In this document: positions 46,335 through 57,750 of the stretch, in pieces
Numbering within the stretch: the first letter of the stretch is position 1
Layout of the letters: every line of letters starts with the position of its first letter
DNA from: Heligmosomoides polygyrus polygyrus
Lineage: Eukaryota; Nematoda; Chromadorea; Rhabditida; Heligmosomidae
Direction of reading: 5' to 3'
DNA: 64,000 nt
Assembly (NCBI GenBank): GCA_947396885.1
Contig: OX377205.1
Span: 23,485,407 to 23,549,406 of the forward strand
Position numbers and translations under genes: made by a program
The notes under the pieces: generated by a model
What the model was told of the DNA's origin: nothing
Databases searched by the model: none
Seen by the model: the letters and a program-made list of their open reading frames with translations, nothing else

Positions 46335-46915
46335 CGCAGGAGCGCAGTAGGAGCAGGGGCCGGCTGTCACGTGCACTCCGACTTAAGATACTTGGTACAG
46401 ATCTCCCGCCTAGGCCAACCAAACCTCACATCCCTCCAGGGTTGATGAATTTATGTATGTTGTTACAGGATGTTTTTTGCGATCAAAGTTCTTGCGCGCT
46501 GCGGGATTCCAATCCGCACCTTCTGCTTTTCGACCGTTTCGCAGCACGTAACATTCGTGATATCTTCGAGGTTTTTCGACGTTCGATATCAGCATGGAAC
46601 CGGCTAAGTTGAAGACCTTACTAGTAACAATGTTTTAACGCATTTGCTTCCCGCACGCCAGACGCCAGGGTTTTGACCGCAACAAAACATCGTGTGACAA
46701 CATATAGCCTCTCTACCAGCTGCGACAGGCATAAGCAAATGTGATAAAACGTTGGTGAATTTGTTCCACACTCATCCAGGAAGGATAAAAGACTCACTTG
46801 CACATCGGATGGACATTATAGGCCAGATACGCATTCAAGTCGCCTCCACGATATTCACTAAAGTAGGAGGCGTGGCACATCCCACAAAGAAATTGATTAA
46901 CTCTGAACGCTGTCT
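46335..46915 (+). repeat. SINE-A copy 11, split by a 290-bp insertion
   Basis: The 5' half (46335-46455) ends GGTTGATGAATTT and the 3' half (46753-46915) resumes GTTGGTGAATTTG, both matching the same point of the SINE. The intervening sequence therefore inserted with an apparent 12-bp duplication. The insert contains the GGGATTCCAATCC motif and the repeat shared with 45375-45530. Confidence 0.65.
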
Positions 46916-46954
46916 TTTGATCTCTATGAACTTAAAAAGCTCTCCATTTTGTAA

Positions 46955-47006
46955 AAACGGAATGCGCGGCGTAACCCAAGGGAGTTGTTTACGACACCCT
47001 TCAGTA
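46955..47006 (+). repeat. SINE-A 3' end fragment
   Basis: GGAATGCGCGGCGTAACCCA and GTTTACGACACCC match the last 50 bp of the family. Confidence 0.65.
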
Positions 47007-47025
47007 TTTGTCTTTTGTCCTGTTG

Positions 47026-47317
47026 TTCGGGCGCGTGTAGCGCAGTCGGACGAGGCGCTGGATGTCGCGTGCACCCGATACTAGGTTCCTGGTTCAAATT
47101 TCCCGCCCAGACCAACTAAGCCTTCCATCCCTTCGGGGTCGGTGAATTGGTACCAGATTTGTCTGGGAAGGATAGAGCGCTGACTTGTTCATCGGCTGGT
47201 CACCACAAATCATTGTTTGGCCAAATACGCATTCAAATCTCCACGACATCCCGTAGAAGTAGAATGCGTGGCGCATCCTAAAAATGATTGAGTAACGCCG
47301 TCCCTTATCTTTTATCT
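47026..47317 (+). repeat. SINE-A copy 12, perfect 13-bp target duplication
   Basis: The head is GGGCGCGTGTAGCGCAGTCGG, the B box CTGGTTCAAATT and the end GAGTAACGCCGTCCCTTATC. TTTTGTCCTGTTG lies at 47013-47025 and 47318-47330. Confidence 0.92.
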
Positions 47318-47849
47318 TTTTGTCCTGTTGCTTATAACTTCCAATGTTTTCAATAAGTCGCTTTGCGGTTTAATGGGTGTGCTTATGGTAAGGAGTTAAA
47401 CATGAGCTCGCATTGTTGACTAACTTGGATCACGCCTCTTGTTCGAGTTTCACTCACTTTGGGGAGTTTCTAGTGGTGCGTATTCGGCTTCGTACGGTGT
47501 TTGAGCATGAAAACCTGGAGCCTGATTCCTTTGATGTGCTAATATGAGCCATCATGCGCCATGGTTCGCACTTGAACACAACCACTCTATGCTTCGGCTT
47601 TTCATCATAGTGTCTCTCCCTGCCCTATTTTTTAAAAGCAGCACACACATGTTGTGTTCTGCTGTCGTATAAATAGGCTAAATAAGTTTGTGGAATCAAC
47701 CATTTTATGGTCCAGTTAATCCAATTACAATCGAAGAGTGAACGCTTCTTTCCGGCTTTTCGGATATACACTGCAGTTTTCATAGGCCAACTAAAGTACA
47801 CCTCTGTAGTTCTGTGCTCTTAGAACCTCAGAACGAAGGAACGTTAGCA

Positions 47850-48250
47850 CGTTACCTGTATCACCTGTCGTCCCTTTGACCATCGAGTTGCTCGAGCGGG
47901 CGCCAGCAACGACTCCATTCGTCCATGTCGGGTGCCAGAGTGCTCCTCGCTCGAGGGGTACGAAGAGCGTCATATCTTTCGTCCTGGGCTTTCACGAAGA
48001 AGTCCGACCAACGCGTTGGTGGGCATCCTGGTGTTCTCTTGACATCTCACGGAATCCAGTCGCTGACGGCTCTCGTCCAGCGGGTGTCTGCGAGGTGCAC
48101 TACGTGGCCGGCCCACCTAATTTTCGACGAATTGACCCATGCAACAGCGTTTCTTATATTCGGAAATCGACGAATTCTCTCACTTGCGTGAGTCGTGTCA
48201 CTCCCATCATCATCCGAGTAATATCGCCTTTCATAGTCAAAAACACATGG
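47850..48250 (-). mobile_element. RTE-like LINE reverse-transcriptase C-terminus
   Basis: The minus strand reads RRFPNIRNAVAWVNSSKIRW, AGHVVHLADTRWTRAVSDW, DVKRTPGCPPTRWSDFFV, then DEWSRCWRPLEQLDGQRD. These are the conserved final blocks of RTE-type LINE protein. An in-frame stop follows SDWIP. Homologous to 42076-42275. Confidence 0.82.
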
Positions 48251-48721
48251 GATTCGCCCTATCAGTGGTCATTAGTCTTCCTGATGCAGATTGTTCTAGA
48301 ATGCTTTAAAATTCTGCAGAGCTTATTGCAACTCCACTGAACGCTTTCACAAAGCAGTTCTCGAAACAGATTAGCCTCACTCAGTTGTAAATTAGTTAAT
48401 CGCTATAGCAGACGATGAAGTGAGTAGTTGCACCTGCACTCTGTATTATCCTACTCACGTGCCTAGTTGCACTCGCGTACAGCTGACTGGCCATGTATGC
48501 TGGAATCATACGGTATTTTACCGTGAGCACGTTTTTTTTCTCGTTAAAAGTGCGCTCGTGACGTCGCGTTCAAGATTAGGCTCATTCCTATTACTTCTTC
48601 AGGGAAATCTTGGACACCAACATCATAACATTGGCTTTAAAACTCATTTTTCTCTACTCGTTTTCTCTGTATTAAATGCCATAGCCTGTAATTGTTGTGG
48701 ATGCTTACCATGTGTAATTTA

Positions 48722-50042
48722 GCAGGTCGTTGCATATGAAATGGCCGATTTCGCTACTTCAATTACTGCTCAATTTTTCGTGGCGACGAATGTCTCCTTT
48801 TCAGGCAATGTACATACTTTTTGAAAGTGCAGAATCTCCGCTTTCTTAATATTCATAGCCTTTGTGACATAACTGCTTCATGGCGAGTTTTCGACGTCGT
48901 TCTTACAGTATGAATCGACGTGATATTTGAGTGCTCTACTTATATGAATGGAAAAGTGGACAAAACGCTGCGGCCACAGCTCTTAACATCAACGCTTCAT
49001 TTGGGCAGAATTTCGCTAAGGAACTACACTTCGCCACTGGGATGAAAGTTTTCGATCTGGAGACGGAAGTCTAGAAGATGAACACCGAGGTAGGCCGTCA
49101 GCGCTCCTTAACGACCGACTCAAAGCCATGGTGGAAGCGGATCCGCGTAAAACTGTAGGAGGGCCAGCGCAGCATCTCGGCGTTGACGGCAGGACTATCA
49201 GTCGTCACTTAAATACGATCGGAAAAGGGAAGAAATTGGACGAATGGATCCCGCACGAACTGGCCGCCGGTCAGACGCTGATGCGCCACGATACCTGTGT
49301 TTCGTTAAGGCTACGAAATCTAAGGGAGCCTTTTTTAGACAACATCGTGACATGCGACGAAAAATGGAGCCTTTGTGGCAATCGCCGTCGCACTTCACAA
49401 TGGCTGGTGAGAGTGTCAAGGAGATGCCGAAACCAAGCCTTCATCCGAAGAAGACCATGGTCACCGTATGGTGGACAATGTCTGGCGTTCTTCTTTACAA
49501 GTCCTTTAAGACTGGAGAGACTATCACAGCGGAGAAGTGTTGTGCCGAAATTGAAGTGATGCACCGAAAATTGATTGAAGAACAGCCGGCTTTGGTCAAT
49601 CGAAGAAGCCCATTCCTACTGCAGGAAAACGCCCGTCCGCACGTTTCAAAAATTGTGTTTTGGGATACGGAACTCTGCCACATCCAGCATATTCACCAGA
49701 TATTCATCGTCCCCTACCGTTTATCATTTTTTCAAGCATTAAGATCCTGTAAAGGATAAAAAATTCAGCGACAAACATGATGTCCAAAACGACTTCTTAA
49801 GTTCCATTAATTCTCGTTGTTCCGATTTTACAAATAAAATAAAAGTTAAAGTTTAAATGAACAATATGAATAAAGATGATTTAATAAGATTTACAGAGGT
49901 GGAATGCCTAAGCTATCGTCGCGTTGGGAATGTGTACTAATCGTAATGGTGCTTATTTCGATTAATAAAATCGCCTCCAAGCAAAGTTATGATCTGTCAA
50001 AGTTTTCAGTCAAGATAGGCCGTTTCACATGAAGCGACCTGA
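48722..50042 (+). mobile_element. mariner transposon, about 1.32 kb, defective
   Basis: The left end CAGGTCGTTGCATATGAAAT is mirrored at 50016-50041 (CAGGTCGCTTCATGTGAAAC on the minus strand). Length and ends fit mariner. A TA precedes the left end. The enclosed transposase is broken. It resembles mariner families reported from hookworms and Hsmar1-type elements; this is family-level recognition only. Confidence 0.88.
48911..49759 (+). pseudogene. mariner transposase, broken
   Basis: The N-terminal helix-turn-helix region reads NAAATALNINASFGQNF and AQHLGVDGRTISRHL. The first catalytic aspartate is in TCDEKW (about 49355). A frameshift follows near SQWLV and the frame resumes with KPSLHPKKTMVTVWW and GETITAEKC. 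The second catalytic position is E in ENARPH, where the family has D. The third catalytic region is lost in a scrambled VPYRLSFFQAL end. Early stops occur near 48925. Not functional. Confidence 0.88.
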
Positions 50043-50300
50043 AACATAGCACAATGTTTCCGATATGTCGTGTTGTAACTGAATGTACTCGTGGCGCATG
50101 TCAAGGATGTCAAGAGCTATCCATTCTGTAGCGTCATGTAGGATTTATGAAAATATGAAGCCAAATGCGACCTATGACTGGTTCCGATCTTGAATGAATA
50201 GGCATAGACCTAGAAGGAGTTAAAGAGAGCGATTTCCAATTTCTACCGGAATGTGATTCAATGTAGATTTTTTATAACAAACTCTACTATCGCAATTAAT

Positions 50301-50591
50301 AATAAAGGATAAAAGATGGCGTTATTCAATCTTCTTTGGGATGAGCCACGCATTCTACTTCTACGGGATGTCGTGGAGGCGTGTTGAATGCGTATTTGGC
50401 CATACAATGACTTACGGTGGCCAGCCGACGTATAAGCCAGTGCTTTATCCTTCCCAGAAAAATCTGGTGCCAATTCACCGACTCCGGAAGGATGAAAGGC
50501 TTGATTGGTCTGGACGGGAAATCCGAACCAGGAACCTGGTATCGGGTGCAGGCGACAGCCGGCGCCTCCTCCGACTGCGCTCCACGCGCCC
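50301..50591 (-). repeat. SINE-A copy 13, perfect 12-bp target duplication
   Basis: It is a full-length minus copy. On the minus strand the head reads GGGCGCGTGGAGCGCAGTCGG and the B box CTGGTTCGGATT. ATCGCAATTAAT occurs at 50289-50300 and 50592-50603. Confidence 0.92.
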
Positions 50592-50884
50592 ATCGCAATT
50601 AATGCGAATATTAAATATCGGCCTTACGTAATCTGTTTGATATCCATCCTGCATTCTACATCCGCGCGGTATAGAGGCAACTAAAAGAACCATTAAAGCT
50701 TAGGTTACTAATGGCAATTAAAATTTCTTTCCAGTCCTTCATCTGGTACTATGGGCAAACTGCATTTCCATTAGTTGCCCATTGTTTCCTATTTTATTGG
50801 ATTTGCTTTTGTATACTGTATGCGCAAAATTAATTAGGAAGTGGATGAAGCCTAAATGTGGGTCTTTTTGCCAACAAGGATAGA

Positions 50885-51032
50885 TGTTGGCGTTAATAAT
50901 TTCCACTTGAGAGGCTTCACGGATTCTTATTACTACTGGGTATCGTCAAGGCATTTTGAATGCGTTTTGCGGTGGCTAGTCCACGAACAAGTCAGTGTTT
51001 TGTCCTTCGCATGGAAAAATGCTACCAATTCA
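50885..51032 (-). repeat. SINE-A copy 14, truncated by the foldback element
   Basis: The plus strand gives the SINE 3' end and body (GATTCTTATTACTACTGGGT, GCGGTGGCTAGTCCACGAAC, CTACCAATTCA) and stops where the inverted-repeat element at 51017 begins. Confidence 0.65.
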
Positions 51033-51536
51033 GTGTCGGCTACGCTTCCGAGTTTCTGCCAGTAATTTAGCGACAGAGTGGCACATTTCATGCAAGAGAA
51101 AGACCTCCAGAGGTCCCAAATTCATTGGTGTTTCAGGATCGAAGACTTCCTCGCTTTAACCAAGTTGTTCAAAATTCGGCGGGCCGAAACGGCTGATTCC
51201 ACTGGATAACAGAAGAGTATGCAAAGGATCACTGCTGTGTAGGGTGGACTTCTTTACGAGAGCTTTGATGTGCAGAAGGGAACGTATGAAGACAGAGGAT
51301 CCCGGTGACTAGTTGAGTCAACTGACGCTAGCGCTGGGCTCTCCAAAATGATGTGATGATTGCAGCTGGGAACTTCGACCAGAGAAGCCAAAGTTGTCGC
51401 TTTCTTCGGCTGGCGTGGTGCAGTGCGCCCAATTTGGGACCTCTGGAGGTCTTTCTCTTGCATGAAATGTGCCACTCTCTCGCTAAATTACTGGCAGAAA
51501 CTTGGAAGCGCCGCCGACACTGAATTGGTAGCATTT
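51017..51536. mobile_element. Foldback element with 106-bp inverted repeats
   Basis: The arms 51017-51122 and 51431-51536 are near-perfect inverted copies (for example TTTCTGCCAGTAATTTAGCG and ATGCAAGAGAAAGACCTCCA). The spacer is 308 bp. The outermost 15 bp, AAATGCTACCAATTC, belong to the SINE-A body on the left yet are also present inverted on the right. No coding capacity. Confidence 0.85.
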
Positions 51537-51960
51537 AGTATTGGTATTAGTATTGGTAGCATAGCACTTCAGGGAGTCGCAGTTTGCTCTCCATATCGTT
51601 CAAGAACTTGCAATCAGACTAGTAACTTGTCGTTGATACCACTGTGAAGAACACATTGCATGGAGAGTGATCAACTGTGAGCACACTAATTCGCCGCGTA
51701 GGATGATGACTTAGTTTGGCGAGGAACGTAGTCGATTGCGTTTCCTGTTGGCTCGTGTGGTTTGTTACGCAGCAGCTCAGATATCGGCAGGTTATTCTAA
51801 ACTGACACTCTAGTGCTACCCTTGGAGCTGCTTAAGAATGCAGTTAGCCTCGGATGTCGTGAGGGTGACTGTCAAGAATAGGCTTATCGCTAGAGTATTG
51901 TAGAAGCAAACCATGTATGTGCTGTTGCTTCTATGCGTTTGTGAATATTTTCACTTTTCC

Positions 51961-52786
51961 TATTAGATTTTCCCACACGGAATGTCGCATACATTGTGGC
52001 CTTCTTTTCACAGTTATTCGCATCGGTTGTGAGCTCACTCAGGGTTAATTTTTTTTACGGCGTTTCATCTTCTACATTTCCTACCATTCCTACTTCATTC
52101 CATCATCGGTTTCTAAAATTATAGCCTTCAGACTACAATGGACCAGAAAATGATTGTGCGTGCGTGCTTCAAATTGATGAAGTCCGCTGCAGAATCGCAA
52201 GAGTTTATAGCTGCATTTGGCAAAGATGTCGTTTTCAGAAGATAATGCGAACGGTGATTTCAAAGTTTTGCCGCCGGCGCCGAAAGTCTTGAAGACAAAG
52301 AGTACGGAAGACAGGCGCCTATCCTGGATAACGACCTTTTAGCTTGTCTGTTCCAAATTCAAATCCAAATCGAGTTGACACGTCCTCTACCAACTTGCTG
52401 CATATTCATGCGAGGTCTCATATCGCAAAAGTCGTTCAGCAGAAAATTGAGGAACTTGGTTGGACCGTTTTGGCTCATGTTTGGCTTATCCGCCGTACAG
52501 CCCTGATATTGCCCCATCCGACTACCACATACTCCGCTCGATGCAGCACGCCTTGGCTGGGAAGAAGTTCGCCGACTACGACGAAATCCGGATTTGGGTG
52601 ACCAACTTCCACGATTCGCGGCCAGCTCATTTCTTTAAGGACGGGATCTACTCTGCGTGTACATTGGGGAAAGGTTGTTGATAATTGTGGAGATAATATA
52701 TTATCGAACCAAGTTTGGTTTTAATTGGTTTGTATGAATTTAACTTTTCGATCTGAAGCGACATTCCGTGTGGGACACCCTAATAT
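51961..52786 (+). mobile_element. mariner element with internal deletion, about 826 bp
   Basis: The ends are inverted: TATTAGATTTTCCCACACGG at 51961, and TATTAGGGTGTCCCACACGG when 52785 is read on the minus strand, continuing AATGTCGC in both. The transposase start (52137, MDQKMIVRACFKLMKS...) runs to SLEDKEYG and DNDLL. It then joins the C-terminal region (ARSHIAKVVQQKIEELGWTV, then YSPDIAPSDYHILRS in another frame). The central catalytic region is missing, explaining the short length. Confidence 0.88.
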
Positions 52787-54230
52787 ATCCCGCTGAAAAT
52801 TCCAAACTCAAAACGATCGGAGGTGATATTTAAATGATTTTTAAAGGGGAGTAGTTTTTGGAGTTTTGCAGGCAGTTAAAGCTCGAAAGATTTTATTTTT
52901 AACTCGGTTTAGCCTCGAAAAAATCTCCGCAAACTACACTAGCTGTTCCTCTTGCTATTTCCTCTTCTTTGGGTGGCAATTTTTAGTGCCAAAAGAAGAG
53001 AGGCGCCATGCTCCCATGTCGTTGGGGCCTTTATTCGATTGACAGCAAATTTACTGTTTGCATGGCCTTTTACTTTCGAGTGCATTGCAAGATTTCGTAT
53101 TTTAATTTAATGAATGATTTCTGCCTTGCTGCACTTTTAAAACTTTAATTTATGATCTTTCTTAAAAAAATAGAAATTTATTAAATCATTGCTCTCCTTG
53201 GGAAGATAAGCTTGAAGAAACTTCAAGATCTACCAGACTTTCCTTGCACAAACAATTATTATAAAAGAGAAAAGAAAAAGAGCAAGAAATTTCTTGGAAA
53301 GTTTGTAGTTTAACCTGTAGGAAGCTCGTTTTGAGGTGGAAGACACATTGATTTTAGAACCATCAAGTTTGTTTACCTTTAGAAGAGTGTCCAATTTGAC
53401 GTGAAAATGGTGCACATAAATTAGTCAGGTGACTGATAGCTCATTAGGCCGTCTGTGTTCAAATTCTGGAAACCGCTAAAGAAAGTGCAGGCTACTACGT
53501 ATTTGTGCGTAAGCGAAGAAAATCGCTATTTACGTGCGACGAAGCGAAGCCAATCACTAAGATGCTAACATGACAGACGAACAGCATCACTAAGATGCTA
53601 ACATGACAGACGAAGCAAGCCCGTCCCCGGCCATGCGTTCGTCGACGAGCCGTCGTTCTCCTCTCTCTTCATCGCTTTTTCTTCCATCATGGGATTATTC
53701 TAGGAGACCGCATTATTGCCTCCTCGATTGCGTTCCTGTTCGTTTCTGTCACGGCTAAGGCCTCTACGGAACAATTTCAAAGGTCGGCGGTGACATAGGT
53801 GACATTTATGGCAGGGCTGCGCTTTACGGCAGCTGTTTGCAGCACGAAATCGAGTGAGCACTGAAGGCTAGGGGAGGAGCTTGCATCTCGCTGCAAATGC
53901 TGTTCTTTGCGTCAGAAGCGTGGTAAAGCAGTGCATAGCGAAGTAGACATGACACCCTTTTTTAGTTCTTCTACCGTATACATATACTCATTTCTGTTCA
54001 CAGTTCTTCCAGTGCTGGGGAGTAGAAGCTCCTTTGCTCTCCTATGCTCACCTCCTAGTCAATCTCACTATGAGACATTGCGGACAGGTCTTACTTAGAC
54101 CTAACCACCTTCTGCCGATGGGGGCGCGGGTTGATGTGCAGGTTGGCGGGCTACTGTAGCGTGTGGCTAGTGCCGCTGCCACATGCATCGCGTCGGCGTC
54201 CATGTGGACATTCAATCGATGCGCATGACT
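52787..54230. other. No gene recognised; short tandem duplication
   Basis: ATCACTAAGATGCTAACATG with ACAGACGA is duplicated in tandem at about 53553-53613. No coding frame is recognised. Confidence 0.4.
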
Positions 54231-54234
54231 GCGC

Positions 54235-54445
54235 TAAGGGTCTCTTGTACGCCCGCGATAACAATCTCGGCAAGCGGAATGTGGGGCAGCGGATAAGGGC
54301 GTTGCTTCATGCGAAGGAGGTCGGGGGTCTGTTCTCCTGCGTTGCGAGATTTTTGTATTTCAACTGACTGGTTGATATTTGAAGGGTTTTGACGTCTACA
54401 TAATTCGCTGGTGTTTTCTGCGCATTTTCCAGCTGTATGCGTTTC
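54235..54445 (+). repeat. SINE-B copy 3
   Basis: GCAAGCGGAATGTGGGGCAG stands at the head and GTCGGGGGTCTGTTCTCC at a degraded B box. The body has GGTTTTGACGTCTACATAAT and ends TTTCTGCGCATTTTCCAGC, as in copy 1. Confidence 0.75.
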
Positions 54446-55642
54446 TGCAGAACTGAGCTGAGAAGTCCCACTGTGCGACGAAGGCGGTTTCCACGTAAGC
54501 AGTTGGATGGCATACACCCTGATGTCCCTTGCACGTTCAATGACAAAAACGAGCTCCAATGACAACGGCTTGGGTGATGCTCACGGTAGGTGCAAGAAGA
54601 AATAATTTCCTGGCTTGGAAGGTATCCTTCTTCAGTGAAGCTACCGGAGAGAAGTTCTAACGTTCGGTTCATCTGATAAAAGGTGGCGAACTCATTAACT
54701 CGTCGGAGTGACTTCAAGAATTCTTTATGAGCCATGTTGTTAAGACTTGTAACGAACTACCTCCATCACTAACTCACTGCGTCCGGAAGCCATTCAACTG
54801 CAATTTAGAAACGCTGCTACATAAATCTGCCCAAGTACGAAAACGGCCACTATTTTAGCACCAATCCAATACATCGAAGCTTGTCAAGGTGTACTACGTC
54901 AAACAAACTTGGCGTTGAAGAACTTATATGCCAAATCTTGGGCGAACATTACTGTGACTCACTAATGACGATGGCGATCAACAGATGTTGTTTATCTCCG
55001 CGTTTCGATTAATAAAAACCGCCGAAGAGAGAATTCCTGGAGGACGACGACAACAACTTCGCCTACTCCACATAGCAGGCGAGCTATTCATGGCTATGAG
55101 AACCTGCTCGGATATAGCCAGAGTTTGCACGACAACAATGCATGGCGAAGAACACCGTTTTCAATGTTGCTCAACGTGCACGAGATCCACGTAGGGCTTG
55201 GCTCTTTATCTGCTCCACAACCATATAGCAATAACGCCACTGATAACACCGTTTGCGCTGATCCATCTTATTACATAAGAGAAGAACTAAAACAAATGGA
55301 ACACCGAGAGGTAGTGGCTTAGCTCTTCTTAATGCCACAAAAGTATTAGCAGGCACCTAATTTGTGCTAAAACAAGTACTCGTTTATCCTTGGTTGCAGG
55401 CGAGTATGTGCATGTCTAAAACTTATTCTTGAGTGCGAACAAGCTGCAATTCTTAGCGAGTGGAACTCACGTAAACACAGTTTTTGCTATCAAACAAACT
55501 GAAATCGTTCCGAGTTTGCAGCGATGGCAGCTATTTACTATGCCGAAAAGTTGCTGCCTTTCCGTACTTTAAAATAAGCCAGGAACTACATTTTTCGTAA
55601 AAAAATAAATAATCAGTTTGAATGCCGCGCCGAATCACTCTA

Positions 55643-56553
55643 TTAGGGGGGGGGGGCAAAAGTAATGAGACACCCCATGCCGTGTCCATATATCTCGTGG
55701 CTGGAGTCTGGATTCGTACTTGTTGTATTTGTATGTTTATGTTCTACTTACTGAAGCCCATCTGAGAAGTTACCACTTCCGCCCTTTCCAGAAGCATGCC
55801 AGAAACCCCAGCCTGTCTCATGCCGAAACCCCAATCTGACGAGTCGACCTGTGTCGCGCAAATCTTCCCCAATTCCCAACCCCGAGCAGCCTGGGCTCAA
55901 TACTCACACAGGATGAGAAGTACGTCTTCTACCTCAACCCTGCCAAGCAGCGAGTCTGGGTGAGGCCTGGTGAATTGTTACCGACCTTCGTTCGGCGAGA
56001 TGTTCACGGCGAGAAGCATCTTTGGAGCTTTTGGGTCTGCGCCCATGGATCGGTTTACCGGAGGCTGTTTCCCAAGAGCACCGCGATGAACTCCAAGGCC
56101 ATGGTGAACGAAATAGAGGAGATGGGCCGGCGACTCGCTCTTATTCATTCGCAGCGCTTCAAGAAGGTTCTCATCTTCGACAACGCCGCACCCCATCGGG
56201 AACAAGTAAGCACGGATAAGCTTGGCCAGCTGGGCTACGTTCACATGCCTCACCCACCGTATTCGCTGGACATCTCTCCATGCAACTACCACTACTACTT
56301 GAGCCTACAGGACTTCCTAGTCGGAAGGGACACAAGAACCCAAGCAGTCCTTGACAACCATATCGAGCAGTTGATCAACACCAGGTTCAAGCAGTTCTGG
56401 AAGGATGGGATCAGGAGGTTGGCTGAGCGATGGCAGCAAGGTCCTTGCCCTTAATGGCAAATACACTCCTCAGCATCGTTGAGTTGTAATTGAGCTATAA
56501 AGAGATAAAAATTTTTTCATTTTGTCTCATTACTTTTGCCCCCCCCCCCCTAA
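55643..56553 (+). mobile_element. mariner-type element with poly-G/poly-C ends, about 910 bp
   Basis: The left end is TTA followed by 11 G and CAAAAGTAATGAGACA. The right end is its inverse with 12 C (TGTCTCATTACTTTTG, poly-C, TAATA). It lacks the N-terminal half of a transposase but keeps the catalytic half. Confidence 0.85.
55905..56454 (+). pseudogene. mariner-type transposase, C-terminal catalytic half
   Basis: The frame reads TQDEKYVFYLNPAKQRVWV (first catalytic D), then LIFDNAAPHR (second D), then HPPYSLDISPCNYHYY. The third catalytic position, normally SDYH, is CNYH: D replaced by N. It continues with FLVGRDTRTQ and FKQFWKDGIRRLAERW to a stop at 56454. The DNA-binding N-terminus is absent. 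Around 180 codons stay open without a frameshift, so decay is mild except for the missing residue and N-terminus. Confidence 0.85.
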
Positions 56554-57344
56554 TACCTATGCTCCAAGGCAGAGGCAGTGACGGATCAGCTGCAAGGTTC
56601 TCGAATGCCTGCAGGTTGTTCTTTTGATTGAACAAGCACGAGTAGTCGTTCCCGGTTTGCGCGTAGAATTGTATGAACGGCATATTTTGAAGTGGTTAAT
56701 ACTACATTTAATGTCATGTAAAAGGCAATAGAACGCTGCAGAGGACACCTGCAGCGCATTCAGAAATGCGTATTGATTCGTGATCGAGCTCACTCAAATC
56801 TTAACAATGCTACCTTTTTGTCGAGGTCGCTACTGTCTTCTGTAAGGAAAAATTGGCTTATTCAAGAACGCACCTCCACGAAGCAAGGTAAATGCCAGAA
56901 GCTCCAACGGGAAGGTTTTCCCTAAATGATAAAGATTTCTTCTCCTCAGCACTGTCTAGAACTAGAGGGAGTGCCACTAATTTCGGGGCTCCACTTGCCA
57001 GCCACACGTACGTGCAAACTTTTCTCTGTCAGACTAGTAGCACAGCTCAATAAAATTTTGAGTTGGTAAACATGTCTTTTCAAAGTTTTGGGAGTAGAGC
57101 AGAGAAGCTGGTATATGTAGAAGATTCCCGGTAGCTGCATGGTTGATTTTGCTTCCTTGTACGCTGTGTTTTTTTTTGTTCACTGTTATTCCGAACCATT
57201 GGGTAATCTTATTTATGACCTGCTTTATTTTATTGCTTGCTCTTCTTTTGTACTAGGTCTTATGCCACCGTTCTTGCTTTGGTTCTTGTCGTGTTTGTTG
57301 TCCTTTACGTAGGATTTGTCTGCGTCAATAAATGCAATGCAATA
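56554..57344. other. No gene recognised
   Basis: Only short frames are present. Nothing repeated elsewhere in the window was noticed. Confidence 0.4.
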
Positions 57345-57435
57345 CAAGCGCATTCAGATTGCCTCTGTGGCACCCAGCAGAGATAGAATGTGTGGTACAC
57401 CCCCTAAAGAAATCGACTGGGCCTTTATCCTTTAT
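57345..57435 (+). repeat. SINE-A 3' fragment
   Basis: GCGCATTCAGATTGCCTCTG and GATAGAATGTGTGGTACACC follow the family order and end CTTTATCC. Confidence 0.6.
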
Positions 57436-57454
57436 CCAGTCACTGTGCGCTTAG

Positions 57455-57715
57455 AAGGCGCATGGTAGAGTTGTCAGAGGAGTTGTTAGCTATAGCATGT
57501 ACTCGAATTCACGGTTCCTGGTACAGATCTCGCTCAGACCGATCAACCCTTTCAACCATGCAGAGGCTGTGGATTGGTACCAGGCTTAGTATAGGTAAAA
57601 CACTGGCTCCTTTATCGGTTTGGTGGATGTCGATGCTGAATAGATATCGGAGCATGTTCATACATGCGATTTATGTGCTTCTGTTGTACTTCTTGTACAT
57701 CAACGCATGGATCAG

Positions 57716-57746
<31 letters not shown>

Positions 57747-57750
57747 GGAA
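57455..57750 (+). repeat. SINE-A 5' fragment followed by a plus-strand LINE tail
   Basis: The 5' part (GGCGCATGGTAGAGTTGTCAG... CCTGGTACAGATCTC) runs to about 57640. Next comes a short segment with a TTGTACTTCTTGTACATCAA hairpin and an (AAAT)n tract at 57717-57746, resembling a LINE 3' end in plus orientation. A SINE-A 3' remnant may follow at 57825-57890. Confidence 0.5.
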
